Below, piece by piece: positions 9,072-41,896 of a stretch of DNA of 64,000 nt; positions within the stretch are counted from its first letter, which is position 1, and each line of letters opens with the position of its first letter. Source of the stretch: Bolinopsis microptera (taxonomy: Eukaryota; Ctenophora; Tentaculata; Lobata; Bolinopsidae); NCBI RefSeq assembly GCF_026151205.1, contig NC_087073.1, positions 8,533,411 through 8,597,410 of the forward strand, in the 5' to 3' direction. The notes beneath the pieces are model-generated. The model made no database searches and was not told where the DNA came from. It saw only the letters and a program-made list of their open reading frames with translations. Both the position numbers and the translations under genes were made by a program.

Positions 9072-12000
9072 AAAAGGTGGGGGGGTCCAACCCGATGTCC
9101 GATATGAGGGTTGATGAGGCCAAAATCGGAATCGGAAAAATCGGAAAATTGAGAAATTTTAGAGAATCGATCCCTAAAACCTCTCAGAAGTGAGGAAGTG
9201 ATAAAAAACCCCTACATATGCTATATTGTTATGAGAAAACGAACTAATTGGACATTCCAATAGTATGTTTTATGTGTTTTTCCACTGCAGGGGCTAGTAT
9301 GCTCACTACTAGTTGGAGTTGTCATGTACTCCCAGACCCGAGTGCTTTGGCCTCTTGACGTGAGATCGATTGTTTCTGCTCATTAATTTTATCCCTGTTA
9401 CTTGTTATTATGTATTAGTACAACACTAGGGTTATATTTTGTGGTCCGGTCTTTAAACATACCATAATATCACTAGTACACTGCACCTTAAATGTATAGT
9501 CAAGTACATTTGTATCGTAACACATGCTTGGCTGGGGGATCATGTTTTGTGTCCGTTCGGTACCCTGTATTTTCAAAACGGACAAAAAGTAGGGCGGACA
9601 AAAACAGACAAAACATTTAGATGTCCTCCTCCTCCTCCTCCTAAGTCTTCCTCCTCCTGAGTCCTTCTCCTCCTCAGTCCTCTTCAGTCCTCTTCCTGAC
9701 TCCTCGTCCTCGTCCTCGTCCTTCTCCTCAGTCCTCCTCACCCTCCTCCTCAATCCCCTTCTCCTCCTCAGTCCTACTCCCAGTCCTCCTCCTTCTCCTT
9801 CTCCTTCTCCTTCTCCTCCTCCTCATCCTCATTTCTCCTCCTGATCCTCCTTCTCCTCCCCATCAGGCATCAGTTCTCCTTAGTCCTCCTCATAGTCGTC
9901 CTCCTCCTCCTGAGTCCTTCTCATCCTCCTCCACCTCCTGAGTCCACCTCCTGAGTCCTCCTCCTCAGTCCTCATCCTCCTCCTCAGTCATCATCCTCTT
10001 CCTCCTGAGTCCTCCCCCAGTCCTCCTCCTCCTTCTCCTCCTCATCCTCCTCCTCCTTCTCCTCCTCATCAGTCCTCATCCTCTGTCCTCCTCATAATCG
10101 TCCTCGTCCTCATCCTCGTCCTTAGTCCTCCTCCTCCTTATCCTCCTCCTCAGTCCTCCCCCAGTCCTAATCCTCCTCCTTCTCCTCCTCCTCCTACTCC
10201 TCCTCCTCCTTCTCCTCTTTCTTCTCCTCCTAATCATTCCTCCTCCTCAGTCGTCCTCCGCCTCCTCCTCGTCCTTAGTCCTCGTCCTCTTCAGTATTCC
10301 TCCTCAGTCCTCCTCAGTCCTCATCCTCCTCATCCTCCTCCTCCTCCTCAGTCCTCCTCCTCCTTCTCCTCTTCCTTCTCCTCCTAATCAGTCCTCCTCC
10401 TCAGTCGTCCTCCTCCTCTTCATTAGCCCTTGTCCTCATCCTCCTAGTCCTCGTCCTTAGTCCTCGTCCTCATCCTCCTCAGTCTTCCTCCTCAGTCCTC
10501 ATCAGTCTCATCGTCCTCATCCTCCTCCCCAAGTCCTCCTCTTCCTCAGTCCTCCCCCAGTCCTCCTTCTCATCCTCCTCATCCTCTTCAGTCGTCATCT
10601 TGTTCCTCCACAGTCCTCCTCTTCCTCCTACTCGTCAGTCCTCCTCCTCCTCCTTCTCCTCAGTCCTCCTCCTCCTCCGCAGTCCTTCTCCTCCTCGTCA
10701 GTCCTCCTCCTCGCCAGTCCTCCTTCTCCTTCTTCTCCTCCTACTCCTAAGTCCTCCTCCTCCTCCTCAGTCCTCCTCCTCCCTCTCATCCTTTTCCTCC
10801 TTCTCCTCCTTCTCCTCCTACTCCTAAGTCATCCTCCTGCTCCTCAGTCCTCCCCCAGTCCTCCTCCTCATCAGTCCTCCCCCAGTCCTCCTTCTCCTCC
10901 TCCTCATCCTCAGTCCTCCTCCTCATCATCCTCCTCAGTCCTCCTCCTCCTCAGTCCTCCCTAAGTCCTCCTCTTCCTCAGTCCTCCCTAGTCCTCCTTC
11001 TCCTCCTCCTCATCCTCAGTCCTCCTCCTCATCCTCAGTCCTCCTCCTCAGTCCTCCTCGTCCTTAGTCCTCCCCCAGTCCTCCTTCTCCTCATCCTCAG
11101 TCCTCCTCCTCAGTCCTCGTCCTTCTCCTTTTTAACAGTCCTCCTCCTCAGTCTTCCTCCTCGTCCTCGCTCTCGTCCTCCTCCTTCTCGTCTTCCTCCA
11201 CACCAATCCTGCTCCTCTTCCTCAGTCCTCCCTCTCCTCTTCAGTCCTCCTCCTCCTCAGTCCTCCTCGGTCCTCCTCTTTCTCCTCAGTCTTCCTCCTT
11301 TTCCTCCTCCTCCTCATTTCTCTTCCTCATCCTCCTCCTCCTTCTTCTCTTCCTTCTCCTCCTAATCAGTCCTCCTCCTAATCAGTCCTCCTCCTCAGTC
11401 GTCCTCCTCCTCGTCCTTAGTCCTCGTCCTCATCGTCCTTAGTCCTCGTCCTCATCCTCCTAGTCCTCGTCCTCATCCTCCTAGTGCTCGTCCTGGTCCT
11501 CCTCAGTCTTCCTCCTCTGTCCTCCTCAGTCCTCCTTCTCCTCAGTCCTCCTCCTCCTCCTCATCAGTTTACACAATTTATTGTTACTAAAATGTTTTTA
11601 AACGCATTTGAGTCTGTAACATATTGACATGTTACTGTTACTGACTCAAAATGTGCCCGAGAATTTTTTTGTTTAACAGAGTTTTACTCTCCAGTACTAT
11701 GGAAAAGTTGTTACATGATAAATAAAGATTTTGATAAATAAAGTGATTTTCATCCCTTTTAATGTTATTGAAAATTGTGTAGACTATTCTTTGTATCTAA
11801 CTGAGGATTGGAAGTTTGAGAAAGGACCATAGTCATTAACCGTGCTACCCATTTCTGCAGATAGCCTGTTACAAATTGTGGAGACAATTTAAATCAAAAG
11901 TTACTAAAGCGTTCGCTATTTGTTACGATTGTTATTACCAACCGTACCTCTTTCAATTGTGGACCGGGGTGGATGTTTCTGTCAAACAAGAGTTGGTACG

Positions 12001-12245
12001 ACATTGTGTTGTTTTTCGGACGAAACGATTCTTGTTTGGAACAAGATACCATTTTGGGGTTCTGGGACCACCACCAATCGATTTCTTGTCATATTTAAGT
12101 ACAGAAATAGCTACCTATATCGCCTAGAAACCTCAGAGGGAAGATTTAAATTTTCCCGATTTTTCCGATATGAGGGTTGATGAGGCCAAAATCGGGATCG
12201 GAATGATCGGAATTGATCGGGTTGGACCCCCCCCCCCCAAAAGGT
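9072..12245. mobile_element. 3.16-kb terminal-inverted-repeat element carrying a polypyrimidine core
   Basis: A run of 7 G followed by TCCAACCCGAT (9079-9096) is mirrored at 12216-12238 by ATCGGGTTGGA followed by 12 C. Both ends abut the same 7-bp sequence AAAAGGT (9072-9078 and 12239-12245), which looks like a target-site duplication. Just inside each end the motif GATATGAGGGTTGATGAGGC occurs in direct, not inverted, orientation. No transposase was found. The superfamily is unknown; the varied G/C run makes the exact ends uncertain by a few bases. Confidence 0.7.
9621..11563. repeat. TCC/AGTCC-rich polypyrimidine tract
   Basis: Nearly 2 kb of irregular TCC, TCT and CAGTCC units leave the plus strand almost purely pyrimidine. 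Frames on either strand only reflect the repeat (Ser/Pro/Leu or Glu/Arg). It forms the bulk of the surrounding inverted-repeat element. Mirror-symmetric polypyrimidine DNA of this kind can form triplex (H-DNA) structures. Confidence 0.9.
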
Positions 12246-13013
12246 AACCCAGTTAATGCTGTGTGTCACTAAGAGAATAAGAGTTTTACTATAGAATATT
12301 CTATTTGAATCGATTAGAAATATCTTTATTTGCGTATGTTCCATATAGTTGAAATCATCTATCATCATTATCTATTTGCAGTATGATTTGCACCCCCCCC
12401 CCCATCTGCATCAGTAGTTTGTAAAGATTTTCTGGAATTTCTCACTCTTCCCTCACAATTTCCCCTTTGCTCAGACTAAAGATTGTAACCAGTAAGCCTC
12501 TTATGAGGTCCAATTTAAGAGATGTGCAAACAGCATTGTTTAAATTATTATAGATGCTTCAATAGGAATTTTGTTTCTACCACATGATCCTATTAATGAA
12601 TTGGGGTAACTGTAAATTCCTGGATTCAACCAGACCTAGTATCTCTAGCAACCATTATTATATATGTATCACCGCGCCACATAATGGGAAGGTGCTGTAA
12701 AGTCTTCAGTTGTCGTCTAAATATTTGAAAGTTCATCGAAGCCCTTTGAATAAGTCTCACATTAATCATTTACAGGATGTCAAAATGTAGTTAGGAAGAT
12801 GGTTCTATGGCTGCCACCGTGATGCGCCCTGCATCTATATCAAACTCAGGTTAGCTTATTCAATAATTTTAGTTATTGATACCCGATTTTAAAATTAGAT
12901 ACATGAATTTTCTTAATCTCATAATCTGATAACGTTTTGAAGTAAAATGTTACTCAATCAAACAGCGTCCATTTCTAAACCTGAAAAAATTTTAAAATTA
13001 CATAAAATGTTCA
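12246..13013. other. Upstream region of the kinase gene
   Basis: No coding sequence recognised. It contains a 13-C run near 12393. A possible 3' splice site (TTCAG, ending 13013) lies 9 nt before the kinase ATG, which suggests that a non-coding 5' exon exists further upstream. No promoter could be assigned. Confidence 0.4.
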
Positions 13014-13022
13014 GGATCAAAC

Positions 13023-33838
<20,816 letters not shown>

Positions 33839-35861
33839 GCTGAATTTGAAAAATACTCTCATTGAGGGATGCTCTGATTTATATCTGGTGAACCCAGTTT
33901 GGTTTTGTATTATGTGATGAGATCGGTGGAGACAAAAGAGTTTACGAAGTACCCTCCTAGTTACCACGAAACCACCGCGAATACACACGGGGCCCGTCGT
34001 GTGATGATATTACATGTACATAGTATAATAAAACTGAATGTGAAAATAACACGAATCATGTTGTCATGGTGACTAACTCGTTACACTATAGTTCACCACT
34101 TGACGTCCAGACGACCAAGTATTTGGCGCGCAGCGAACTGATTTTGTGCACTGCGGTTATCTTTAACCGCGCCGAGTTACCGCGCGCTGGTACGCAGTGC
34201 ATTAAATTTGTTGGTTTTGTGCCAAATGATTGGCACGGTAATGATGTTAGCTTTAATCTAGTTCTTGTGGTTTTTGTGAACTAATTTAATGATGTCCGAG
34301 TCTACTACATGAAATGATGATATATAACTTGAGCTATTTAAACTGAAGGATAAGAGATATTCTTCTGGGGTGTTTTATATTGTAATTTTTAGAACAATTA
34401 ATTCCAGTCTTGTGTGACTGTTGTATGATTTTTATACATTAAATCTAAGAATTTCTAGTCCAAGCTTCAAGTTCAATATATGTGTGGTTATTTGCTTAAT
34501 TTGGAAGGATACGGCCAGGGGTTCAACGTTATCTTAAACATTAAACTTGAGCCAACATTTCAAGCCTTACATGCACCGCCAACTTATAAAAATAGAGTCC
34601 CCTGTTGAAATTCAACAGTGTTGAATGTTGATGGGCACGGTTTATCCTATTTCAATACAAAATAAGCATCCTTTGTGACCTCTTCTACTTTTTGATGGCT
34701 TCGCGGTCCAGTAGAGAATGCACCTGTCAGGCCAGGTAACGTCTGAAGAAATAAGTATACCATTAGTTTAGCATATTTAGATTTGTGTCTCGCCCTCAGA
34801 CTCAGAACAAAGAATCTTAATTCTTCATCACTTAGAACAACAGATACCTTGTGTTGTGTGTACTGACAATGAGTATTATGTTAAATGGGCCCAGGCCCTA
34901 GATCATATTCTGTCTTAGCTTTGTGCCTCGCCCTCTGTCCAGAACCAAACTGACCAGTTTGAAAAGGATCTCTGCGCACGAGTTTTCAACCTCAGACACC
35001 ACCCTACTCTTTGCTTGTGAGCAAACAGCTCTTATTTGAACAACTTTACGAGACAGAGGCTGGCGCCTTCAGTAACCGATGGGACTTATTATCACATAAA
35101 TTACATGACAACTGGTACCGACGTGTAATTACTCCGGACATACTTGTAAGTGCAGTGCACGTGGTTCTTAATGTGCATGTGGTGGTGCAGTGTGATGAGA
35201 ACAGACTGCTAGTGATAGGTCGATGATATGTATGTGATCCAAGAGCAATGTCAGGTCTGAGTCACTTCTCATTTGCTGTGCACTTTCTATGGTTATAAAC
35301 TATCGCGAAATAATTCGAAATGTTTGTTAAATGTCAACTCCAGTGCGACGCTGAACTTGTAGTTGCACAGCGTACAGTCTCATTGACGGATTAGATGGTA
35401 CTCGCTTTAAAATTACTGAACGAAGTATGAAGATTGAAGTAGCGCGCCGGGTCGAGGTCAGTCCACTAACAATGGATGAAACAACTAATGAAACAACATA
35501 TACCCGTACCCCTTAAATGTTCATTTTCGGAAATATGGCTGAAAACCCGATTTTCGACATAAAGTCTCATAGAGCAACATAGCATTTGTTCCAAAATGCA
35601 AAATGACTTACTTTGTGTCCAGAATCACCTAAAAAGTTGAAGAATGATCTAATTTAAAGGGCATCTTATCTCTCTTAATTTCTGTTAATAGCCAGGCCCA
35701 CAGCATATTTGAGTTTTACGATGATGATGAGTTTTACGAAACAACATTTATTCAAAATTTCAGTTTCTTAATGTCAAAGGGTCTTTTTCTGACATCAAAT
35801 TGTTCGCAATTGCCGACTCGTGCACATTATATATTCGAATTGCTCAGTTTAGGAGTGATTG
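33839..35861. other. NUAK 3' UTR and intergenic DNA
   Basis: After the kinase 3' UTR nothing coding is recognised. A GC-rich patch with small hairpins lies near 34120-34200. Confidence 0.45.
34027..34032 (+). terminator. Candidate poly(A) signal of NUAK
   Basis: AATAAA about 190 nt after the NUAK stop codon. Confidence 0.5.
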
Positions 35862-36721
35862 TAGTAGAGGCTCTTACGGGCAAAAAGACGTGTTTTCTGC
35901 TACGAGTTTAGAGACCTAACCGCTAATTGGACACAATAGTATGATGTCTAAGGATCGATAATATGTTAAGAAGTATAAATTTGGCCTTATTAGTCACGTG
36001 CTATACCAATGCGCGTTTTAAACTTTGACAGTCTATTACTCTAAGGCAAATAAAGTAATTATATCCATATTTTGTCAGCAATAAGATCACATTATTTTCT
36101 ATTTAGTGTGAAAATATGAGCTAGAACGGACATAATCTCGCTGAGTTATAGCTGTTTGAAATTTATGATGAACGCGCGGGTGCCAATTGATAACAACTAA
36201 ATGCTTTTGCGCGTAGTGCGCGTCGAAAATTTGGCAAAAACGCTTGCGGAGTGACAATATTCAAACTTCGATTAAGTATATGAAGTGGGTACTTCTCGGA
36301 AAGGAAAAATTTAGGCAAACACGATGTGACTATTTTTGGGTTGATTTAATACAACTGCAAAAAATTATTCAAACTTAAAGCAAAAAAGTCAAAATTTTTA
36401 CCACTTTTTTGGATTTTTACCTCAGAACAAATAGAGGGATTTGTTTTATTTTTATACAATCTTGTGCGGCTGTCTTTTAGCTATCTTTATGCAAGTTTTG
36501 CCGACATGCCAACAAAATTAACTTGCTCAAAATATCAAAAAACATGGTTTTTTGGCCTATTTTTGGCCCAAAAATCGGTTTTTGCGATTTTACCCCAGAA
36601 CAATCAGTCCAATCATCTTGAAACCACTTTCAATCGATTCTACGGTCAAAAATACGTCTAGTAAGGTGTATCTGGGGTCCCTAACGTATCGAGCAGACAA
36701 TGCCCGTAAGAGCCTCTACTA
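35862..36721. mobile_element. 856-bp TA-flanked inverted-repeat element
   Basis: Inverted 19-bp ends GTAGAGGCTCTTACGGGCA (35864-35882) and its complement (36701-36719) are flanked by TA. No transposase is seen. It is probably a non-autonomous Tc1/mariner-type element, although TA duplication alone does not decide the family. Confidence 0.75.
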
Positions 36722-37607
36722 TTAGTAGATAACTACTGCATGATAATTGTGAAAACAAAATTCAGCATAAAAAGTTTAATCCATGCATACGTACCATTAC
36801 ATAAAACCATGATACCAAAATACCGGACCAGGCATTACATACAATTACAAATATCCAGCGAAATCAAGTTTTTTTCTCCGAAAGTGCACCCTCCTAGCAC
36901 TAGCACATAGCAGCAGTCCAACTACTTCTGTAGAAAAGCTCAACCATGTCTATGCTATATACTCTTGTATCACGTTGCGACCCCCACGGTCGTTTCACTT
37001 TATCGTCCTGACGATACAGGGGGAGCCGTGCGCGGCGGGTCATACAACGTATGACAAATATACTCTCATTTCGTCTGATTTACCAGATTTTGTGACACTT
37101 TTCGAAGAAAATTTCGAAAGGATACAAATTTGCGGATAAATGAGTTTTGAAACGATTTTTGAGATAACTAAAATCTATGGTAATAGTATAACCAGCATTT
37201 TAAAACCGATTGCATCTAATTTTACTCCTTCATAGAATTACAATTTTAAATTTGGACATGAGTCTTGAAACACCCTGTACTAGTACTACAAAATTACAAA
37301 ACAAATAGTTTAAAGAAGCGCGATCGCGATGTAACTGAGTCTGAATCGATATATTTTAATCATAATGTTACCATGGGGTGGTCATTGTCACCATTCATTA
37401 CAGCCCAGGAGTTTTACCGCCTCTCTATTATGACAAACAATTGATACTCCATACGTTCTTTGAATGAAATATAATAAACAGATAGTCGATGCCCTTTACT
37501 TGCCTCACAGAGGGTCAATCGGTAACTTCAATTACAGTTACGAGAGCTGACAATTGCATGACAAATGACGTTGTTAATTTTCTTGGTTGACGATGTCAAC
37601 CCATCGA

Positions 37608-37638
37608 GATCGTTGCTCTGCGAAGCAGAGCAACGATC
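37608..37638. repeat. Perfect 31-nt hairpin
   Basis: GATCGTTGCTCTGC, loop GAA, then its complement. Flanking CATCGA and CGACGATG extend the stem imperfectly. A second hairpin (TTGTAGGTT/AACCTACAA) lies at 37841-37861, itself flanked by pairing GC-rich words. Confidence 0.85.
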
Positions 37639-38672
37639 GACGATGCGAAGCAAGAATGCTAGTTCGCGCGGCGCGTCGAAGCGGCGAAGTCCTCCAATTA
37701 ATTTTCCTCCTCCAGGACCAAAGTCTATATCATTTGTCTTTGAATTTTTTCCCTACTCTTGAGTCTTGCCGAAGGCAAAAAGATCGTAGGGAATAAGTAA
37801 TCGGGTTTGGATATATGATGTGGCCCGATGGACCTGCGCGTTGTAGGTTTACAACCTACAAGGACGCGCGCCGAGTTGGACTCGTCGACGGTCCAATATA
37901 TGGAACAGATATTTTACGAGTATCACCCGTTAACCTGCGCGATGACGACAAAAGTCTGCTCCTTCGCAATATAGACCACTCCCCTATATTATGAAGTGCA
38001 TGTATAGGAAGCGTTTGTTATGCTGCGCGCGACGCTAGCCATGTGTTAATTAATTTCAGTGAAATTCCTCCTTCGCAAAGTTATTTTCCGCAATTTTCTG
38101 GATTCATTTATTGTTGTTGCGCGGCGCTTCATTGATCAAATAAATCGTCAATTTTTACCATGCACGAATCCCACTTATTTATAAAAAACATAGTATGTAA
38201 ATATGGTGCACTTTTTTTCCAGTCACACTTTTGACTCAAAAGAATTAATGGTACAAGTACAACTACATGGTAGGGAAAATTGATCGTGCGTGGTTTAACC
38301 GCGGCGAAATTTTTGTTTTTCTCGGTTTCGAGTAGAAGCATTTTGCCGCAAATTCAATGTCGAAATTCAATATTCGCGGAGTCTATGAGCGAAATTAAAT
38401 GGTTTTCATTTTATATCTGAACATCTTACTTTTAAAACTTTTCGATTGTAGACCTTCAGATTAAGTGACGATGTCAATTCATGGCAGCTCGGCGCGGCAC
38501 AGTAGCGCATCTCGCCGATCTAGCGTGTCGCTGTGAGAAGCCTTATTGAGTGCGCGGCGCGGTACAGTAACGCATCGCGCTACAAACTTTCAGAAAGCAT
38601 TATTCTGAATCAGAATAAACAAGCTTAACGAATAACTGCTGATTAATTAACTTTTGATATTTTACTGGGCGG

Positions 38673-38740
38673 CGCTCAGCCTGTCATTCCGCCGAATCTT
38701 TATTCATAATGAACATAATTAATAGCCTGGGGTCCCCAGG
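38673..38740 (+). repeat. Dispersed repeat, copy 1
   Basis: Shares CAGCCTGTCATTCCGCCGAA, TAATGAACATAA and AATAGCCTG in the same order with an inverted copy at 44224-44345. Family unknown. Confidence 0.7.
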
Positions 38741-39939
38741 TAATTGATATTTGGTTAACTATCGTGCTGTAATGCTTCCAATGCTTCCAATGCTTCCAAT
38801 GCGATATCAGGCTCGCTAGACTATGAGTTTGAGTATGCAATTGTATCGCCGATACATATTCTAGCGAACCTGATTTTTTAGATGCATCATGCAATGTCTT
38901 AATCGGCGCGGTATTTGCAAGATGTACTCAGTTCTTGTTCGACAATGTTTTCCTGATTCACGACTTTTGTGCCGTAGGAACTATTGGCATACTTTCGCTC
39001 TTATCCATTATCTAACCATGGCCCTCTCGTGTGATGCATTACCACCTGGGAACAATTAGACTGACAAATATCGTAGAAAGTTAATATAAATGAGACATTG
39101 GTGATAGGTAACTCTTCCATCGAGTCTTCAAGCCCTATTCTCTCAGAATCCTGAGAGATCATAGAAGACAGGAGACTAATAATCTCCCTGCATTATTATG
39201 TAAGATGTATAAAATTAAAGTTACATTATATATATTACATGAGCTGAGAAACCAGCCTATTCAACAGCAACCTATTATGTGACCACGTTCTCTCAGCTGG
39301 CTCTCCAGTACCCCCCTCGCCCCTCGAGAGACTGGGATCATCATTCTTTATAGAGATCTTAGTATTTTCCCGCACGCGCTAGTTGCAAAATAGTAAGGCT
39401 TTTGATTGTCACTATCATGATAGTGACAAGTAAATTGGAGTGAGTGCCGCAATAATTATAAATAAGTTGTTTCGCAGAATGTTGAGATTTCGCACCATTT
39501 TCTTCTTAGTATTTAAATTAATATTCATGAAATTTACGTCAGCACTCAGCAAACTCATAGCATTAGCATGTAGCAGCATTGGCGTACTGTGACATCGGCG
39601 TACCTCAAACCGCAACGACGCGATCTCGATATTCATCATTCCAAAAATCGTCTTGATTCTTGGTTCTACTTCTACTGTATAACTTATTTGCCGGTTAGAG
39701 CTAGAGTTAATCGCGTTTTAAATCTCATTAAACTATATAAAAAATAAGTATAAAGAATAAGGAAAAGGAACGGGAATGAAGCCAATACCAGAAGTGAAAC
39801 CCCACCAAAGAATAATTGATCCTTAGGTAGACCTGGTGAAATAAAGTAACTGAACTGTAAGTTTAAGAAAAGACGGAAGGAATAAAGGAGAGAGGAAATA
39901 ATGTTATGTGAACATCATCAGCAGATGACTTGGCACACC

Positions 39940-39991
39940 GGTTTCGGGGGTTTAATACCTGTACCGGTTTAATGTGCCAAGACCCCCTAGC
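39940..39991. repeat. Inverted repeat at 3' side of the RT fragment
   Basis: CTTGGCACA and TGTGCCAAG, with internal ACCGGTTT copies, form a stem just beyond the reverse transcriptase stop. It may be part of the element's 3' end. Confidence 0.5.
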
Positions 39992-40007
39992 AATCACTCG
40001 TCAGTGA

Positions 40008-41375
40008 TCACCTGTTCACGTTAAATGTGATGTCAAGGATGTCGCTGACATCAAGTATACTGTATTTGTACAGAATACTAGGTCGGTCTTTCAGAAGCTT
40101 TCTGAATTTACTCTTCAGGAGTCTGTCATTATAACATCTTGAAAGAAGTGTCCTATAAAGGGTGTTGGTAGAACACAGAAAAGAATCAAGGTCAGAGATA
40201 ATGGAAGAGTAACGAAGGACCTGACCGTAAAAAACATTATAACCAACAGAAGAGGAAATATTACTGTTAGGAAAGGTGTACATGACCACAGGAAAGTTGA
40301 AGTCATCAAGTTTGTTGTAAAGCTTGGTGGCGACGTGTCCGGAGTTACTCATCGAGATGTTGATGTCGAGATAGTTTACGGACTTATTGTCGTCACCACT
40401 CCTCTCCATAAGCAGGTCAGGTGGATAAATGGACCTGATTAGGTTAGAGAAATGCAAATAGTTCATGGTGTTGAGGTCGTCGACATATCTGCAGTTTCTT
40501 GAGAGGAGCTTAGCGAGACCGAACTTCTTTTCTTTGATTAGGCGTGTCATGTAGTTGAATTCACACTTCCCTAGCGAAAGATCAGCGAACTGGCTACTAG
40601 AATTCCCTCCCATGGGAATGCCTTTCGTTTGTCTTAAAATCTGATCCCCAAAACAAACAAAAGTGTTAAACAGAATAAATGTAATAGCTGTTTTGAGTTT
40701 ATCAGCAGAAAAACATAAGTATCCGTTATATTCCTTTTTAGAGAAAAAATTGTTGTTCTTATACAGAGAAACACAAATAAATTTATTCGTATTACTAAAG
40801 AGGAGATCTATTAGCTCGAAAAGCAGTGACTGTACAACCTGAAGGTCTAGATTGGTATACAGAGTGGTAAAGTCGTATACCTGCATATTAAAAATCTCTA
40901 GTCTAGGCAGCCTTTCCAGGAACTGTTTAGAGCTGTTAATGCTCCAGTCGCAGTTAATTCCAGTATTGTTGTAGATAGAGTTGCAGTATTTGGAAAAGTA
41001 TTCTTTTAAAACTTTTAAAGCTTTGTTGACTACAACTGATATCTGCTTAGTGGTACATTTACTGGCCCCAGCTATAAATCTAGACTTATAAGGATTCTTG
41101 TGAAGTTTAGGAATCCAAAAGATTCTCGGTAGACAAAGGTTGTCCTCAGAAACACGAATATTAAAGTTATCTTTAATGAAGTTCACATGTTCCTGAATAA
41201 TATCATCCTCTACAGAGTTAACCGGATGATAAGTAGAATTGCCACGACACTCTAGAGAAGTGAGATCGTAGCCAAGTTCGTTGAGAAGGGTTAAAAGATA
41301 AAACTTCTTGCAGACAAAAACATAATTATTTGAAGCTTTATCTAAGCTAAGTCTAATATCGACACAAGCCACCAC
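40008..41375 (-). CDS. Penelope-like (possibly Naiad-type) reverse transcriptase, 5'-truncated
   Basis: A 455-codon open frame matches reverse transcriptases of Penelope-like elements. It has an early LDKASNNYVFVCKKFY segment, the signature IPKLHKNPYKSRFIAG, a first catalytic box DFTTLYTNL, GIPMGGNSSSQFADL, and the YVDD catalytic box within NCRYVDDLN, then NYLDINIS. It ends soon after the thumb without a downstream GIY-YIG nuclease, which would fit the permuted Naiad type where the nuclease precedes RT; the upstream sequence here is an ACT repeat, so the N-terminal part is missing. ATG 41375 is only the first Met of the remaining frame. No frameshift is present. Clade assignment is tentative. 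Confidence 0.8.
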   Translation of the reverse strand: MVACVDIRLSLDKASNNYVFVCKKFYLLTLLNELGYDLTSLECRGNSTYHPVNSVEDDIIQEHVNFIKDNFNIRVSEDNLCLPRIFWIPKLHKNPYKSRFIAGASKCTTKQISVVVNKALKVLKEYFSKYCNSIYNNTGINCDWSINSSKQFLERLPRLEIFNMQVYDFTTLYTNLDLQVVQSLLFELIDLLFSNTNKFICVSLYKNNNFFSKKEYNGYLCFSADKLKTAITFILFNTFVCFGDQILRQTKGIPMGGNSSSQFADLSLGKCEFNYMTRLIKEKKFGLAKLLSRNCRYVDDLNTMNYLHFSNLIRSIYPPDLLMERSGDDNKSVNYLDINISMSNSGHVATKLYNKLDDFNFPVVMYTFPNSNISSSVGYNVFYGQVLRYSSIISDLDSFLCSTNTLYRTLLSRCYNDRLLKSKFRKLLKDRPSILYKYSILDVSDILDITFNVNR

Positions 41376-41544
41376 GGTTTATGGTAGTGGAAGTTGCGGT
41401 GGCGCGGCCTGTAGCACTGGTTATAAGTACTACATACTACTGCTACTACTACTAGTACTACAGCGTCGAAAAATACATCGAATAAAGTGACTTTGATACT
41501 CTCATGGCCGCTTCACAAGATTTAAAAAAATTTTGGCGAGCGAT

Positions 41545-41705
41545 TTAGTGGAAGCGACTACTACTACTAGTACTATAAGTACTACTACTACTACTATAAG
41601 TACTACTACTACTATAAGTACTACTACTAGTACTACTATAAATACTACTAGTACTACTCCTATAAGTACTACTAGTACTACTACTATAAGTACTACTACA
41701 TCTAG
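41545..41705. repeat. (ACT)n microsatellite with AGTACTATA interruptions
   Basis: Irregular ACT trinucleotide array giving poly-Thr/Ser on one strand and poly-Val/Leu/Ile on the other. Open frames across it are artefacts. Confidence 0.95.
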
Positions 41706-41896
41706 ATCGGACATGAGTTCAATATTCGGCAGATAATCCTCCGAATCAGTATATCCATGTCCCGAATCAGGGCTCGCAGTGCTTCTTTTGGTTTGTCCCT
41801 TGCCAACTTTCTCTGGATCCATTATAATAGACAATGCTTTGTCTTGGACTGCCCCATTGTCCTCCACCACGTATAGTGATACGGATGCCGAATCCT
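41706..41896 (-). CDS. Possible orphan exon of unknown protein
   Basis: Reading on the minus strand from an acceptor-like GTGTGGCAG, the sequence is an open, mixed-composition stretch of about 63 codons beginning DSASVSLYVVEDNG and containing SPDSGHGYTDSEDY, until the ACT repeat. A donor-like GTAGTA lies at its end. Composition looks coding, but no family is recognised and no partner exons were found. It could be an exon of an undetected gene, a gene fragment or chance. Confidence 0.25.

Larger units (their letters stand above)
36722..39900. other. Intergenic DNA with GC-rich hairpins
   Basis: No gene recognised. Palindromes cluster at 37608-37880, GCG-rich words recur up to about 38620, and one copy of a dispersed repeat lies at 38673-38740. 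A threefold GCTTCCAAT repeat is at about 38770-38800. Confidence 0.45.

Noticed and set aside
9415-10827. Frames of 75-112 codons in the TCC-rich region
   Set aside because: Low-complexity translation of the polypyrimidine tract on either strand.
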